A DNA stretch of 64,000 nucleotides from JAEUIG01 sp046349775 (GTDB taxonomy: Bacteria; Planctomycetota; Planctomycetia; Planctomycetales; Planctomycetaceae): contig JAXMBS010000001.1 in assembly GCA_046349775.1 (NCBI GenBank), positions 148,716 through 212,715 of the forward strand. The letters are read 5' to 3'. Positions 26,003 through 34,682 of this stretch are shown here, piece after piece (the first letter of the stretch is position 1; every line of letters begins with the position of its first letter). The position numbers were made by a program, and so were the translations under genes. The notes beneath the pieces are model-generated. The model was not told where the DNA came from and made no database searches. It saw nothing but the letters and a program-made list of their open reading frames with translations.

Positions 26003-26578
26003 ATGTTGCAACGTCAATTATCGACCGTTGGTATCACGTATAGTTTGTTGGGGGCGCTCGCTTTCCTGCTCGCTGGATGTTCCGGGTCATCGGGCTCCAG
26101 TGAGTATGAGCAGTTCAAGCAGAAGGAAGCGGGCCTCGCCGACGCAATCGTCGCGGCCGGTGGAACGGCCAAGAAGGAAGGCCGCTCGCTCGGCTTCGGC
26201 AAGCCTGAAGGTGTGGGGTGGTTCATCGACTTGCACGGGGCGACGATCAGCGAAGAGGCGATCGAGTCGATCGTGAACATGCGCAACAAGGACGCTTTGG
26301 TGTTCGACCTGAACCTCAGTGGTTCGACGATAACCGATGCGCAGCTCGCCAAGCTGGAGGAAGGCAAGGTCCTGGAAACCGTATTCAAGCTCGACTTGTC
26401 CAAAACGGCGATTACAGACGCGGGTCTGGACCAGATTGATCCCGTGCACTATTTGATGGAGTTGAACGTCAAAGACTCGCAAGCGACCAAAGACGGAACG
26501 AAGCGCCTCGGCGAGCGGAAAGTGAAGGATCCGAAAACGCCGGCGATCTTTCGGAATTTGCCGAAGGTCACTCAGTGA
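26003..26578 (+). CDS. leucine-rich-repeat-like lipoprotein
   Basis: 191 residues. GALAFLLAGCSGSSGSSEYE gives a lipobox (LLAGC), so it is probably a lipid-anchored envelope protein. The mature part has leucine-rich-like strands: VGWFIDLHGATISEEAIESI, LVFDLNLSGSTITDAQLAKL, TVFKLDLSKTAITDAGLDQI and LMELNVKDSQATKDGTKRL, each about 25-30 residues with LxLSxTxITDxxL spacing. Only four units, a small domain probably used for binding. The ligand is unknown. It sits between the DUF1559 gene and the convergent acyltransferase operon. Confidence 0.7.
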   Translation: MLQRQLSTVGITYSLLGALAFLLAGCSGSSGSSEYEQFKQKEAGLADAIVAAGGTAKKEGRSLGFGKPEGVGWFIDLHGATISEEAIESIVNMRNKDALVFDLNLSGSTITDAQLAKLEEGKVLETVFKLDLSKTAITDAGLDQIDPVHYLMELNVKDSQATKDGTKRLGERKVKDPKTPAIFRNLPKVTQ

Positions 26579-26755
26579 CGCGGCAGTGAGCGCGATTGTC
26601 CTGAGTTGCGCCGACTCCGGGAATGAGCGTACCGGAGGCAGGACGTGTTCCGTGGCCGACCACAGCGTCGATGAAGTGCTGAGTGCGCTCGATAGACACG
26701 GCTCGAAAACCCAGCGGCAGCGCTGTCTGGGATGACGAATTCTGGCCCGCCGCCG

Positions 26756-29260
26756 TTATGGGGACGGCGCAGCGATGAGCTCTGGCCGCTGTTTGACGAG
26801 TTGCAGCAGAGCCTGGGCAATAAGTCGATGGCCGAGCGGGGTCGGGTGCTCGGTATCGTCCGGCGGAAACAGGTCCGCAAGCTTCGCGCCAGTCGCCCAG
26901 CCGGTCAGGTCGCAGGTGACAAAACCCGCGCGTTCCGCCAGAGACAGGAATTGCGGACCTGGATCCTCCTCTACGGATCCAGGAATCGGCATGTAGACAT
27001 AGACCGGCAGGACGCCCCGGCTGCGGCATTCTTCTACAAACGTCTGGTAAACGGCCTGCAGCATTTCAACGCGGTGCGATTGCAGCTGTGACGCAATCGC
27101 CCCTTCCGGCATGTCGGCCGAGATGCCCGCGGCATCGGCGACCGCCTGCATGTGCGGTGATGGCAGCGGCAATCCGTTCCACAACAGTCGCGCGTTGTGC
27201 TGCTCGATCGTCGCGACCTCGTCCTGGTGGGCGACATACATCAGCACGTCCGGATCGAAGCCGAAAATCATGCGTTGCGCGCGGACCAGGCGGTGGGTCG
27301 CCCACTGCTTGCCCATGCCGAAGTTGAGGACCTCGACGTGTGGCGCGCCCGCAGGACGTGAAGCATTCAGCTGTTTCTCGAACACACGGCCGAAGACTTC
27401 GTCGTCCGTGACTCCGTAACCCATCACGATGCTGGACCCCAGCAGGGCGATCCGAATGGTGTCGCGCGGCTTGAACAGCGACAGGCCGCGGCGGTCCCGC
27501 ATGCCGTATTCGTTGGTCGTAAACTGCGTTCCGTCCAGGTCGGTCGCGAGATCGGGGATCAGCTCCAGTTCCTGGTAGAGGTCGGCCTTGCGGGCGATCT
27601 TGTCGAAACCTCGGGCCAGGCGGCGTCGTGATTCGTCGGCCGGCGAGAAGGATGCGACCAGCGGACCGGCCTGAATTGCGGCGGTGTTCAGGTCTTCGTA
27701 ATAGCCCTGCAGGCGATCCGCAGCGACAGCCTGTCGGGACGCGGCGTCCGTGCGAAAGTCGGCGAGCGCTTGCGACCAGCGGGGGCCGAGCAGACTGCTG
27801 AACCGGGGCAGCGAAATCGCGAGCAGCAGGGCCAGCGCGACAGCCTGGAGCCGGGCGTGGTCGCGCAGGGACAGGACCGGCCGCCCAGCGGTGCGCGCAG
27901 TCCAGCGTTGCTCCCACATGTTCCAGAACAGGACTCCGAGGGCGGCCGCGGCGGCCCAGCCGGCGACGACCGCCGCGCCGCGCAGTGCATCGGGTCGTTG
28001 CCAGACGCCGAGGACGATCAAGTGGAAGCCCGGCCGGGTCCAGATCGCCCAGAACAGGCTGACCAGGCCGAACATGCCGACAGTCTGCGCGGCTTCGCGA
28101 ACCGCCGTCCAGGCGGTCCGCGATCGCCGGCCGCCGCGTCGTGTCTCCCACAGCGCGTTGACCGCCACGCACGCGCCGGCGCCCAGCCAGAGCGCAGCGT
28201 CGTTGGCGGTCACCGGGAAGCGCCCCAGCAGCCAGAAGGTCTGCCAGGAATGCAGCAGCCAGGTCGCCACGAAGACGGCGAAGACGCCGGTCACGACGGC
28301 GACATTCAGCGACGCGCCGCGTCCGCGCAGCAGGTAGAGCACCGGAAAAAAGCAGAACTTCGACAGAAAGTCCTTCCAGTAGATGTTGATCCTCCGCCAG
28401 ATGTCGCTGAAGCTCGAAGCGAGGAAGTAGTTGTGGTGGGTCCGCGGCAGATCGAAGCCGAACAGGTGCAAGAGGCCCGTGATCAGGTGAAACTGGCCCG
28501 AGACCTGCAGGTACAGTGCATAGTTCGTCGCCATGAACAAGGCGATGTGCGGCAGGTCGTACAGCTCATGCGGCAAGGGGACCAGATACGCCTTGATGTA
28601 GCGGTACAGCAGCAGATGCACGACGCCGCGCAAGATCCAGTTCACCCCGCGCTGCTGGACCGCCGGGTCGTTGCCCGCGCGCCACGCGCCGCAAAACGTC
28701 TGATAGTCCACGACTGGGAACAGCGGGAAAGAGACATTGGGAGTCATGAACAGGTAGGCGGCGGTCGCGGCCAGTGAATCCGGCGACGTCCGCTGCCGCG
28801 TTTCGCCGAGATACACGAGCAAGCGGAACATCAGCATCGAGCCGAGCACCGGCCAGAACGGGGCGGGAAACCGGGCTCGGCAGACCGTCAAGGCGAGCAT
28901 TCCGGCGGCCAGGAGGGAGGCGCGGATCGCGAAACGGACAGGCAGGCGCGCGATGCCGATGACGCAGCCGACAATGGCCAGGACCCACGCCGCGGGAACG
29001 GCGCCGAGGATGTAGAACACGCTGGCGATTGAGAGGCAGGCAAACCAGCCCATGCGTCTCGTCGCCGGCAGGCAGGCGTGCACGGCGAAGCCGCCGATCA
29101 ACAGGCACAGCAGCGGAAAGAAATGCCGTTGCTGCTCGACCTGGTACAGTCGCACGAGCGCGGCCAGCAGCCCGAGTTGCACGAGCACGACCCAGACGCC
29201 CCCCGTCGGGACTGGCGGGGCGACCTGGCGCCCGGGCTGTGATTCAGCGGTGTGGCTCAA
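26756..29260 (-). CDS. MBOAT acyltransferase fused to an SGNH hydrolase domain
   Basis: 834 residues. About twelve N-terminal membrane segments form an MBOAT domain: SFSDIWRRINIYWKDFLSKF (~residue 283) is the conserved block, and the family histidine is in WLLHSWQTFWLLG (~337). After ~residue 520 comes a soluble SGNH/GDSL-like domain: IRIALLGSSIVMGYGVTDDE (nucleophile Ser in GSS, ~607), VEVLNFGMGKQWATHRLVRA (Gly block) and DDTEHPTPLGHRLIAQALLQ (catalytic D-x-x-H, ~807). MBOATs move acyl chains across or within membranes; SGNH partners (DltD, AlgX/PatB types) finish transfer outside. Here both are one chain, like DltB joined to DltD. It lies 118 bp downstream of the carrier protein, same strand. 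Acceptor unknown. Confidence 0.8.
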   Translation of the reverse strand: MSHTAESQPGRQVAPPVPTGGVWVVLVQLGLLAALVRLYQVEQQRHFFPLLCLLIGGFAVHACLPATRRMGWFACLSIASVFYILGAVPAAWVLAIVGCVIGIARLPVRFAIRASLLAAGMLALTVCRARFPAPFWPVLGSMLMFRLLVYLGETRQRTSPDSLAATAAYLFMTPNVSFPLFPVVDYQTFCGAWRAGNDPAVQQRGVNWILRGVVHLLLYRYIKAYLVPLPHELYDLPHIALFMATNYALYLQVSGQFHLITGLLHLFGFDLPRTHHNYFLASSFSDIWRRINIYWKDFLSKFCFFPVLYLLRGRGASLNVAVVTGVFAVFVATWLLHSWQTFWLLGRFPVTANDAALWLGAGACVAVNALWETRRGGRRSRTAWTAVREAAQTVGMFGLVSLFWAIWTRPGFHLIVLGVWQRPDALRGAAVVAGWAAAAALGVLFWNMWEQRWTARTAGRPVLSLRDHARLQAVALALLLAISLPRFSSLLGPRWSQALADFRTDAASRQAVAADRLQGYYEDLNTAAIQAGPLVASFSPADESRRRLARGFDKIARKADLYQELELIPDLATDLDGTQFTTNEYGMRDRRGLSLFKPRDTIRIALLGSSIVMGYGVTDDEVFGRVFEKQLNASRPAGAPHVEVLNFGMGKQWATHRLVRAQRMIFGFDPDVLMYVAHQDEVATIEQHNARLLWNGLPLPSPHMQAVADAAGISADMPEGAIASQLQSHRVEMLQAVYQTFVEECRSRGVLPVYVYMPIPGSVEEDPGPQFLSLAERAGFVTCDLTGWATGAKLADLFPPDDTEHPTPLGHRLIAQALLQLVKQRPELIAAPSP

Positions 29261-29378
29261 GGCTGTGCGGGGCAGGGCAGCGGTGTCGGCGGATCAGCGA
29301 ATGCCAGAAGTTTGGCGACCGTGAGTCGACACGCCTTCGCTGCGGGAAGGACGTGCCACTCGTCGATACAGTCTCAGC

Positions 29379-29684
29379 TCAGGATTGCGTGGACACGTTT
29401 GCAGTCTGGCTGACTGCGAACTGCGCCAGTGCGGCGATGGTGGGGTGCTCGTCCAAAGGATTGCTGGCAAACCGGAATCCGAGCCGGTCTTCGAGCTGTG
29501 CGAGGAGCGTGACAACCTGCATGGAATCGACGCCGTACGACGCGATCGGCTGCTGGAGGTCGATCTGCTCCAGGGACAGCTCCGCTTCAGCGGCAATCTG
29601 TTCGGTCAGCCAGCGTTCGATCGCGGCGGTTTTCTCGCGATCTGCGAGCGCGCGCTCGGCCGGCGAGGAATCGGTCGGGTTCAT
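29379..29684 (-). CDS. acyl carrier protein
   Basis: 101 residues from ATG 29684. The phosphopantetheine site is in IASYGVDSMQVVTLLAQLED, with Ser54 in a GVDSM motif; helices TAAIERWLTEQIAAEAELSL and NPLDEHPTIAALAQFAVSQT complete a four-helix ACP of the type that partners FAAL/NRPS enzymes rather than the housekeeping AcpP (no DSLD). The start overlaps the stop of the HEAT-repeat gene as ATGA (29681-29684), indicating coupling. Probably receives a fatty acid from the FAAL at 22864 and feeds the MBOAT downstream. Confidence 0.8.
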   Translation of the reverse strand: MNPTDSSPAERALADREKTAAIERWLTEQIAAEAELSLEQIDLQQPIASYGVDSMQVVTLLAQLEDRLGFRFASNPLDEHPTIAALAQFAVSQTANVSTQS

Positions 29685-31491
29685 GGAGACGCGGAGACCG
29701 GCTCGGCAATTGGTTGCAGGAAGGGCGTGGCGGGGACGGCCCGTTTCGTGGCGGGATCCGGGAGATCTTCGCCGGTGATCTGCTCCAGGGCCCACCCACA
29801 GGCTTCGCGGATCCGATCGCCCGGATTGCCGTTCTTGTAAAATGCGCGGAGGACTTCTACGGCGTCAGGAACATTCATCCGGCCCAGTCCGATGGCCGCA
29901 TTGGCGCGGACTTCGACCGGCTCCAGACGCGGAAAATCAGCGGCATCCGCCACGCGTTGTCCGAGGGCCCGCGCCACGTCGGGGTTCGGATCGCCTGCAT
30001 GCACATAACCCAGCGCAAATACCGCGGCGCCGCGCGATCGCGGGCCGAGGTCGTACCGGCGCGGCACAAACTTCAGCAGCAGCGGTTCCGCCTCGGCATA
30101 TTTCAGCAGACCGAACATCTGAAACACGTGCGACAGCAGGACGTCCTGGGCGGCGCTCAAAGATGCCCGCGGAGTGTCGTTTTCCGGCTCGACGGGGACA
30201 TGCGCTGTCAGTCGCTCAGCAAACTTGAGCATGACCGGCGCGGTCTCGGGGACGACGAGCCGGCTCAAGGCCCACGCGGCGGTGATGGAGACGTCCGGTC
30301 GTTCGTGCTCGATCAGTTCGAGCAACCGCGGCGCCGCCGGCTTGTGATCGAGGTCGCCGACCAGGTGCGACGATTGCTCCAGTCCCTGCCAGTTCGGGGA
30401 CTGCAAGCCTGCCAGCGCGAGTTCGAGAATCGTTTCCCGCAGTTCCGGCTGCTCGGCCAGTTTCTGCAGTGAAACACGGGCCAGCACGCGGACATCGAGG
30501 TGCGGATCATTGAGCAAACCGGCAAGGGTTTTCGCGCCGTCGATGCTGGGTCGTTCGAAGATCGCCTTCGCGGCCAACAGGCGCAGCTCACCGTCGGGAC
30601 GCTCGAGCAATTCCGTCGTCAGCGGCAGCACCAGTCCGGGATCGATGGCCAGCAGCTTCCCGACGGCCAGTGCGGCGACGGCGGCCTGTGGGTCGACTCC
30701 GAGTCAGGCCAGCAGTTCCTGTGCGGCGGGCGATTTCTCGCGCCGATCAGCCGCGCGGCGGCGAGGCGGTCAATCATTGCTCGCGGGGATGTGTCGGTCG
30801 CGAGTTGGCGGGCAGCGTCGAGCACGTCGGCGGTGTGTACGGCGCCGAGCGCTGCGGCTGCCGCCAGCCGGACCGCGGCGGTCTGGCCGTAATCCAGGAC
30901 GAGGGAGCGCAAGGGCGGTTCCGCGCGGGTCTCTCCTACGGACTGGAGACACTCGATCGCCAGGAGCAGTCGTCGCCGCGAGACGGCCTGCGGCGCAGCG
31001 AGCCTGGCGAGCCAGATGTCGCGGAGGGGCGGGAATTGCCACTTGGCGAGCGCAGGCTCGATGACCAGCGATTCGCGATCGCCTCCCGCCTCGACGAGCG
31101 TAAACAGATCGGCCGCGGCATCGGTCGCGTCGAGCGCGATCAAGGCGGTGGCGATCGTCAGCCGCACCGACGGGTTCTTCGAGGCGGCGAGCGCCTGTCG
31201 CAGCGGCGCACGAAAAGCGTCGAGGTCTTTACAGCCGTCGCGCTGTGCCCGGACGACGGCCGCAGCGGCGTCCGAGCGCAGTTCCTCCTCCGGACCCTGC
31301 AGGGCAACGATCCACAGCTGCTGCCAGTCGTCGGGGACGTAGTGTTCGACGGGCTGCGTCGGCAAGCGGGGATCGCGATCCATCACGCAATCGAGCGCCG
31401 GCAGCCCGGCGCCGACGGGCGCAATGATCGACAGACAACAGCAGGCGATCACGGCCACGATCGGACCGCGTGCAATGGCGGGGATGTGCAT
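29681..31491 (-). CDS. exported HEAT-repeat protein, one frameshift
   Basis: About 603 codons from ATG 31491, with a hydrophobic signal (IVAVIACCCLSIIAPVGAGL). The body is repeated helical pairs of HEAT/PBS-lyase-like type: NPSVRLTIATALIALDATDA, DYGQTAAVRLAAAAALGAVH, DPHLDVRVLARVSLQKLAEQ, ERPDVSITAAWALSRLVVPE and RANAAIGLGRMNVPDAVEVL. At about 30700-30730 the frame changes (LIGAR..., then GKLLAIDPGLVLPLTTELLE in the next frame); span length modulo 3 fits one small indel. It is first in the operon with the carrier protein and MBOAT-SGNH fusion, so it may scaffold or bind the acylated product outside the cytoplasm. That role is inference. Confidence 0.65.
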
Positions 31492-31814
31492 GGCCGCGGA
31501 CCCGCGGGGAGTTGCCTAAGACGCGAATGAGAATCTTTGAGAAGCCCCAACATACCACTGTGAGCGGCGAAAGTCGCGGTCGTTCGCCCGGCGGAACCGA
31601 TCCGAACGTCCCAGGCAGGTTGCGTGTCCCGGACGGTTGTGACGACGCGGTCGTCGTCGGTCTGGCTTTCCCGTCGACCGTCCAGGACCCCGCGTTGCCG
31701 CGTGTTTTTGCCGGAAATCCTTGACCGTGCAAATCCTGTGGGATACAAGAGGGCATTCGTCGGTCCGCTGTTCGTCGGGCCGCGCATTTCTCGTCCGGGA
31801 GCTGAAGAGGCGCA
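31492..31814 (+). promoter_or_regulatory. infC upstream region with promoter
   Basis: No ORF supported. Near its 3' end TTGACC (31721-31726), a 17-nt spacer and TACAAG (31744-31749) form a sigma-70-like promoter, leaving a ~60-nt leader to ATG 31815. The left half is the divergent upstream region of the HEAT-repeat operon. Confidence 0.5.
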
Positions 31815-32342
31815 ATGAGAGGTCCGACTGGCGGCGGCAGCGACGCATCCCATCGCATCAACGAGCAGATTCGACTCACTCCGGTGCGCGTTGTCGATCA
31901 CAATGGAAACATGCTGGGGGTGATCCCCACGATTGATGCGCTGCGGATTGCAGTCGACGCCGGTCTGGACCTGGTGGAGGTCGCGCCCACGGAGCGGCCG
32001 CCGGTATGCCGCATCTTGGACTACGGCAAGTTCAAGTACGAGCAGAAGCGGAAGACGCACCAGAAGACGCACCACGTTCAGATCAAGGAGATCCGGCTGC
32101 GCCCGAAGACCGGCGACCATGACATCGAATTCAAGATGAAACAGGCGCGGACGTTTCTGGAGCACAAGGACAAGGTCAAGCTGAACGTGATGTTCCGCGG
32201 CCGCGAGAATGCCCACCATGAGCGGGGCCGCGAGATTCTCCAGCAGGTGATCACCGCCCTGGAAGACCTGTCGAAGATTGAGAAGCCGATCGGGATGGAA
32301 GGGGGCCGCAGCATGACGGCCGTCCTGTCGCCCAAGGGCTGA
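31815..32342 (+). CDS. infC: translation initiation factor IF-3
   Basis: 175 residues, normal for the family. The N-domain HRINEQIRLTPVRVVDHNGN and the signature ERPPVCRILDYGKFKYEQKR are followed by the C-domain EIRLRPKTGDHDIEFKMKQA, VMFRGRENAHHERGREILQQ and EKPIGMEGGRSMTAVLSPKG. IF-3 checks start codon and tRNA on the 30S subunit. ATG 31815 gives a short N-terminal extension before the conserved RINEQI; many bacteria use AUU here. The usual partners rpmI and rplT do not follow, and typA is next. Confidence 0.95.
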   Translation: MRGPTGGGSDASHRINEQIRLTPVRVVDHNGNMLGVIPTIDALRIAVDAGLDLVEVAPTERPPVCRILDYGKFKYEQKRKTHQKTHHVQIKEIRLRPKTGDHDIEFKMKQARTFLEHKDKVKLNVMFRGRENAHHERGREILQQVITALEDLSKIEKPIGMEGGRSMTAVLSPKG

Positions 32343-32455
32343 TCTTTTCCGGTCAGAGTCTCGGTCGAGTGGTGGAGCACCGCCTGTAGGCGGAACAGAG
32401 TCGCCGGAACTTCTGCCCCCTAAAGGCGGAACTCCAACCGGCCCAAAAACTCAGT

Positions 32456-32484
32456 TTGACTCGGAATCGCCGGGCCTCTACGAT
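32456..32484 (+). promoter_or_regulatory. strong sigma-70-type promoter for typA
   Basis: TTGACT (32456-32461), exactly 17 nt spacer, TACGAT (32479-32484). This is the best match to a housekeeping promoter seen in the window; transcription would begin about 32491, giving a ~235-nt leader. Confidence 0.75.
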
Positions 32485-32490
32485 AGGGGC

Positions 32491-32724
32491 CGGTCGAGCG
32501 CCTTCGTAAACACCTGCGGAGACGCTGTTGGTACGCCGGAAACCCGAGTCGCTTTCACCGGTTTCCGAGAACGTCCGCGGAACCACGCCGCGGTTCTTCG
32601 CCGAACCCGCCATTGGGCGGGTCGTGGCCACCCAGTGAGCATCGGGGCTGAAGTTCTCTCCCCGCAAGCTCACTGTGCAGCGTAACTGCCTGACAACAAA
32701 CAGGTTACTTGTACAGTTCGAGTC
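32491..32724 (+). promoter_or_regulatory. structured 5' leader of typA (possible regulatory RNA)
   Basis: Successive stems follow the promoter: GGAAACC with GGTTTCC (~32541-32565), GCGGAACC with GGTTC around ACGCC (~32578-32596), ACCCGCC-ATTG-GGCGGGT (~32608-32626), GTGAGC with GCTCAC enclosing CGGGG with CCCCG (~32636-32674), and CCTG...CAGG just before the start codon. No ORF. It does not match a riboswitch family I recognise. Confidence 0.5.
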
Positions 32725-34539
32725 ATGCGACGCACAGACATCCGCAACATCGCCATCATTGCCCACGTCGACCACGGGAAGACGACCCTCGTCGACGCCC
32801 TCCTGCGGCAAAGTGGACACTTCCGCGACTCGCAGCTGACCGGCGAGTGCATCCTCGACTCCAACGAGCTGGAGCGCGAGCGCGGGATCACGATCCTCGC
32901 CAAGAACATCGCCCTCAGCTACGGCGGGGTGAAAATCAACATCATCGACACCCCGGGCCACGCCGACTTCGGCGGTGAGGTCGAACGCGTCCTCCGCATG
33001 GCCGACGGCGCCCTGATCCTCGTCGATGCCTTCGAAGGCCCCCGCCCGCAGACGCGATTCGTCATGACCAAGGCCCTCGAAATGGGCCTGCAGCCGGTCA
33101 TCGTCGTCAACAAAATCGACCGTCCCGAGTGTCGTCCGGAAGATGTCCTCCTGGAGACGCTGCACCTGATCGACGAGCTTGGCGGCGAGAACGCCCTCGA
33201 TATTCCCTACATCTATGCCAGCGGCCGCGAAGGCTACGCCACCCACGACCCGGCCGTCCGTGGCGAATCCATCAAGCCGCTGCTCGACCTCGTCCTCGAA
33301 CACGTTCCCGGTCCGGACGTCGACATCGATGGCCCGCTCCAGATGATGGTCACCAACCTCGTCTGGTCTGAATATGTCGGCCGTATCGCCGTCGGCCGCA
33401 TCTCCTCCGGTTCGGTCAAACCCGGTCAGAACGTCGTCATTATGAAGGCCGACGGATCCAACGTCAGCGAGCAGATCGAGGACATCGAATTGTTCGACAA
33501 GCTCGGACGCCTCAAGGCGTCCGAAGCCAGCGCCGGCGATATCGTCGCCCTGGTGGGTCTCGGTGATGCGGAAATCGGCGATACGGTCGCCGATGCCGAA
33601 AACCCGATCGCGCTCCCGCGCATCACCGTGGATGAGCCGACGCTGTCGATGACGTTCACGATCAACTCGTCCCCCATGGCCGGTCGCTCGGGAAAGTACG
33701 TCACCAGCCGCCACGTCCGCGATCGCCTGTACCGCGAGCTGCAGTCCAATGTCGCCCTCCGCGTCGAGGAGACCGACCAGAAGGAAATCTTCAAGGTCTC
33801 AGGCCGCGGCCTGCTGCACCTGTCGATCCTGATTGAGCAGATGCGCCGCGAAGGCTACGAGCTTTCTGTCGGCAAGCCCGAAGTCATTCGCAAAAAGGTG
33901 GACGGCGCCTGGCACGAGCCGTTCGAGCTCCTCGAAGTCGAAACCCCGGCCGCCGACGTCGGCACCGTCATCGAGCTCTGCTCCAACCGTCGTGGCAAGC
34001 TGAGTCACATGCAGCCGGGCGCCGGCAGCCACACGCACCTGGAGTTTTCGATTCCGGCCCGCGGGCTGATCGGCCTCCGCACCCGGCTGCTCAACGCCAC
34101 CCGCGGCGAAGCCGTCATGCACCACCGGTTCGACGGTTATCGCGCCGTCGAAGGGGACATCCCCCGCCGCAAGAACGGCGTCATGGTGTCGCAGGATACC
34201 GGCCGCACCACCGCCTACGCTCTGTCGAAACTGCAGGAACGTGCCGCGTTCTTCGTCGGCCCGGGAACCGAGGTCTACGAGGGCATGGTCGTCGGCGAGA
34301 ACGCCCGCGACAACGACCTCGTCGTCAATCCGGTCCGTGAAAAGAAGCTGACCAACATGCGGGCCTCCGGCTCGGACGAGAACATCATTCTCGCCCCGCC
34401 GCGCGACATGTCCCTCGAGATGGCGCTCGAATACATCGAGTGGGACGAGTACGTCGAGGTCACCCCCGACGCCATCCGTCTCCGCAAAATCTGGCTCACC
34501 GAGAACGAGCGCAAGCGCAACGCCCGCATGACGGGCTGA
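32725..34539 (+). CDS. typA: ribosome-associated GTPase TypA/BipA
   Basis: 604 residues, full length. G1 is IAIIAHVDHGKTTLVDALLR, G2 LERERGITILAKNIAL, G3 IIDTPGHADFGGEV and G4 VIVVNKIDRPECRP. Domain II (VGRIAVGRISSGSVKPGQNV), EF-G-like domains III/V and the TypA-specific C-terminal domain (ARDNDLVVNPVREKKLTNMR) are all present. TypA binds the 70S ribosome under stress and aids assembly. The codon choice is noticeably C-ending compared with neighbours, consistent with high expression. Stop TGA 34537-34539 lies inside a 17-bp direct repeat. Confidence 0.97.
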   Translation: MRRTDIRNIAIIAHVDHGKTTLVDALLRQSGHFRDSQLTGECILDSNELERERGITILAKNIALSYGGVKINIIDTPGHADFGGEVERVLRMADGALILVDAFEGPRPQTRFVMTKALEMGLQPVIVVNKIDRPECRPEDVLLETLHLIDELGGENALDIPYIYASGREGYATHDPAVRGESIKPLLDLVLEHVPGPDVDIDGPLQMMVTNLVWSEYVGRIAVGRISSGSVKPGQNVVIMKADGSNVSEQIEDIELFDKLGRLKASEASAGDIVALVGLGDAEIGDTVADAENPIALPRITVDEPTLSMTFTINSSPMAGRSGKYVTSRHVRDRLYRELQSNVALRVEETDQKEIFKVSGRGLLHLSILIEQMRREGYELSVGKPEVIRKKVDGAWHEPFELLEVETPAADVGTVIELCSNRRGKLSHMQPGAGSHTHLEFSIPARGLIGLRTRLLNATRGEAVMHHRFDGYRAVEGDIPRRKNGVMVSQDTGRTTAYALSKLQERAAFFVGPGTEVYEGMVVGENARDNDLVVNPVREKKLTNMRASGSDENIILAPPRDMSLEMALEYIEWDEYVEVTPDAIRLRKIWLTENERKRNARMTG

Positions 34540-34682
34540 CGCGTCACTTCCAAATCGGGAGGGCGAGGCTCCTGCCGAGCCGGAGCGCCCAGGAAGGCCA
34601 TCGATTCATCGCGGATCCGCGGGAGCGTCGCCCTCCCATGACGCTGACTTTGACGTTTTAAAGCCGCTGACGCGTCACTTCC
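34535..34682. repeat. 17-bp direct repeat flanking an inverted-repeat element
   Basis: GCTGACGCGTCACTTCC occurs at 34535-34551 and 34666-34682. Between them GGGAGGGCGAGGCTCC faces GGGAGCGTCGCCCTCCC. The left repeat contains the typA stop codon and the right repeat contains the stop codon of the convergent VCBS gene. Confidence 0.85.

Noticed and set aside
32491..32724. Leader considered as 6S RNA, SRP RNA or tmRNA
   Set aside because: It lacks the SRP tetraloop region, a tRNA-like end or the single long irregular stem of 6S RNA; left as an unassigned structured leader.
32353..33714. 453-aa minus-strand ORF opposite typA
   Set aside because: Antisense to an unmistakable GTPase; Asp/Val/His-rich shadow typical of high-GC reverse frames.
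34535..34551. Possible att core of an integrative element at the typA end
   Set aside because: The repeats are only 131 bp apart and enclose no integrase or cargo, so a small insertion is simpler.
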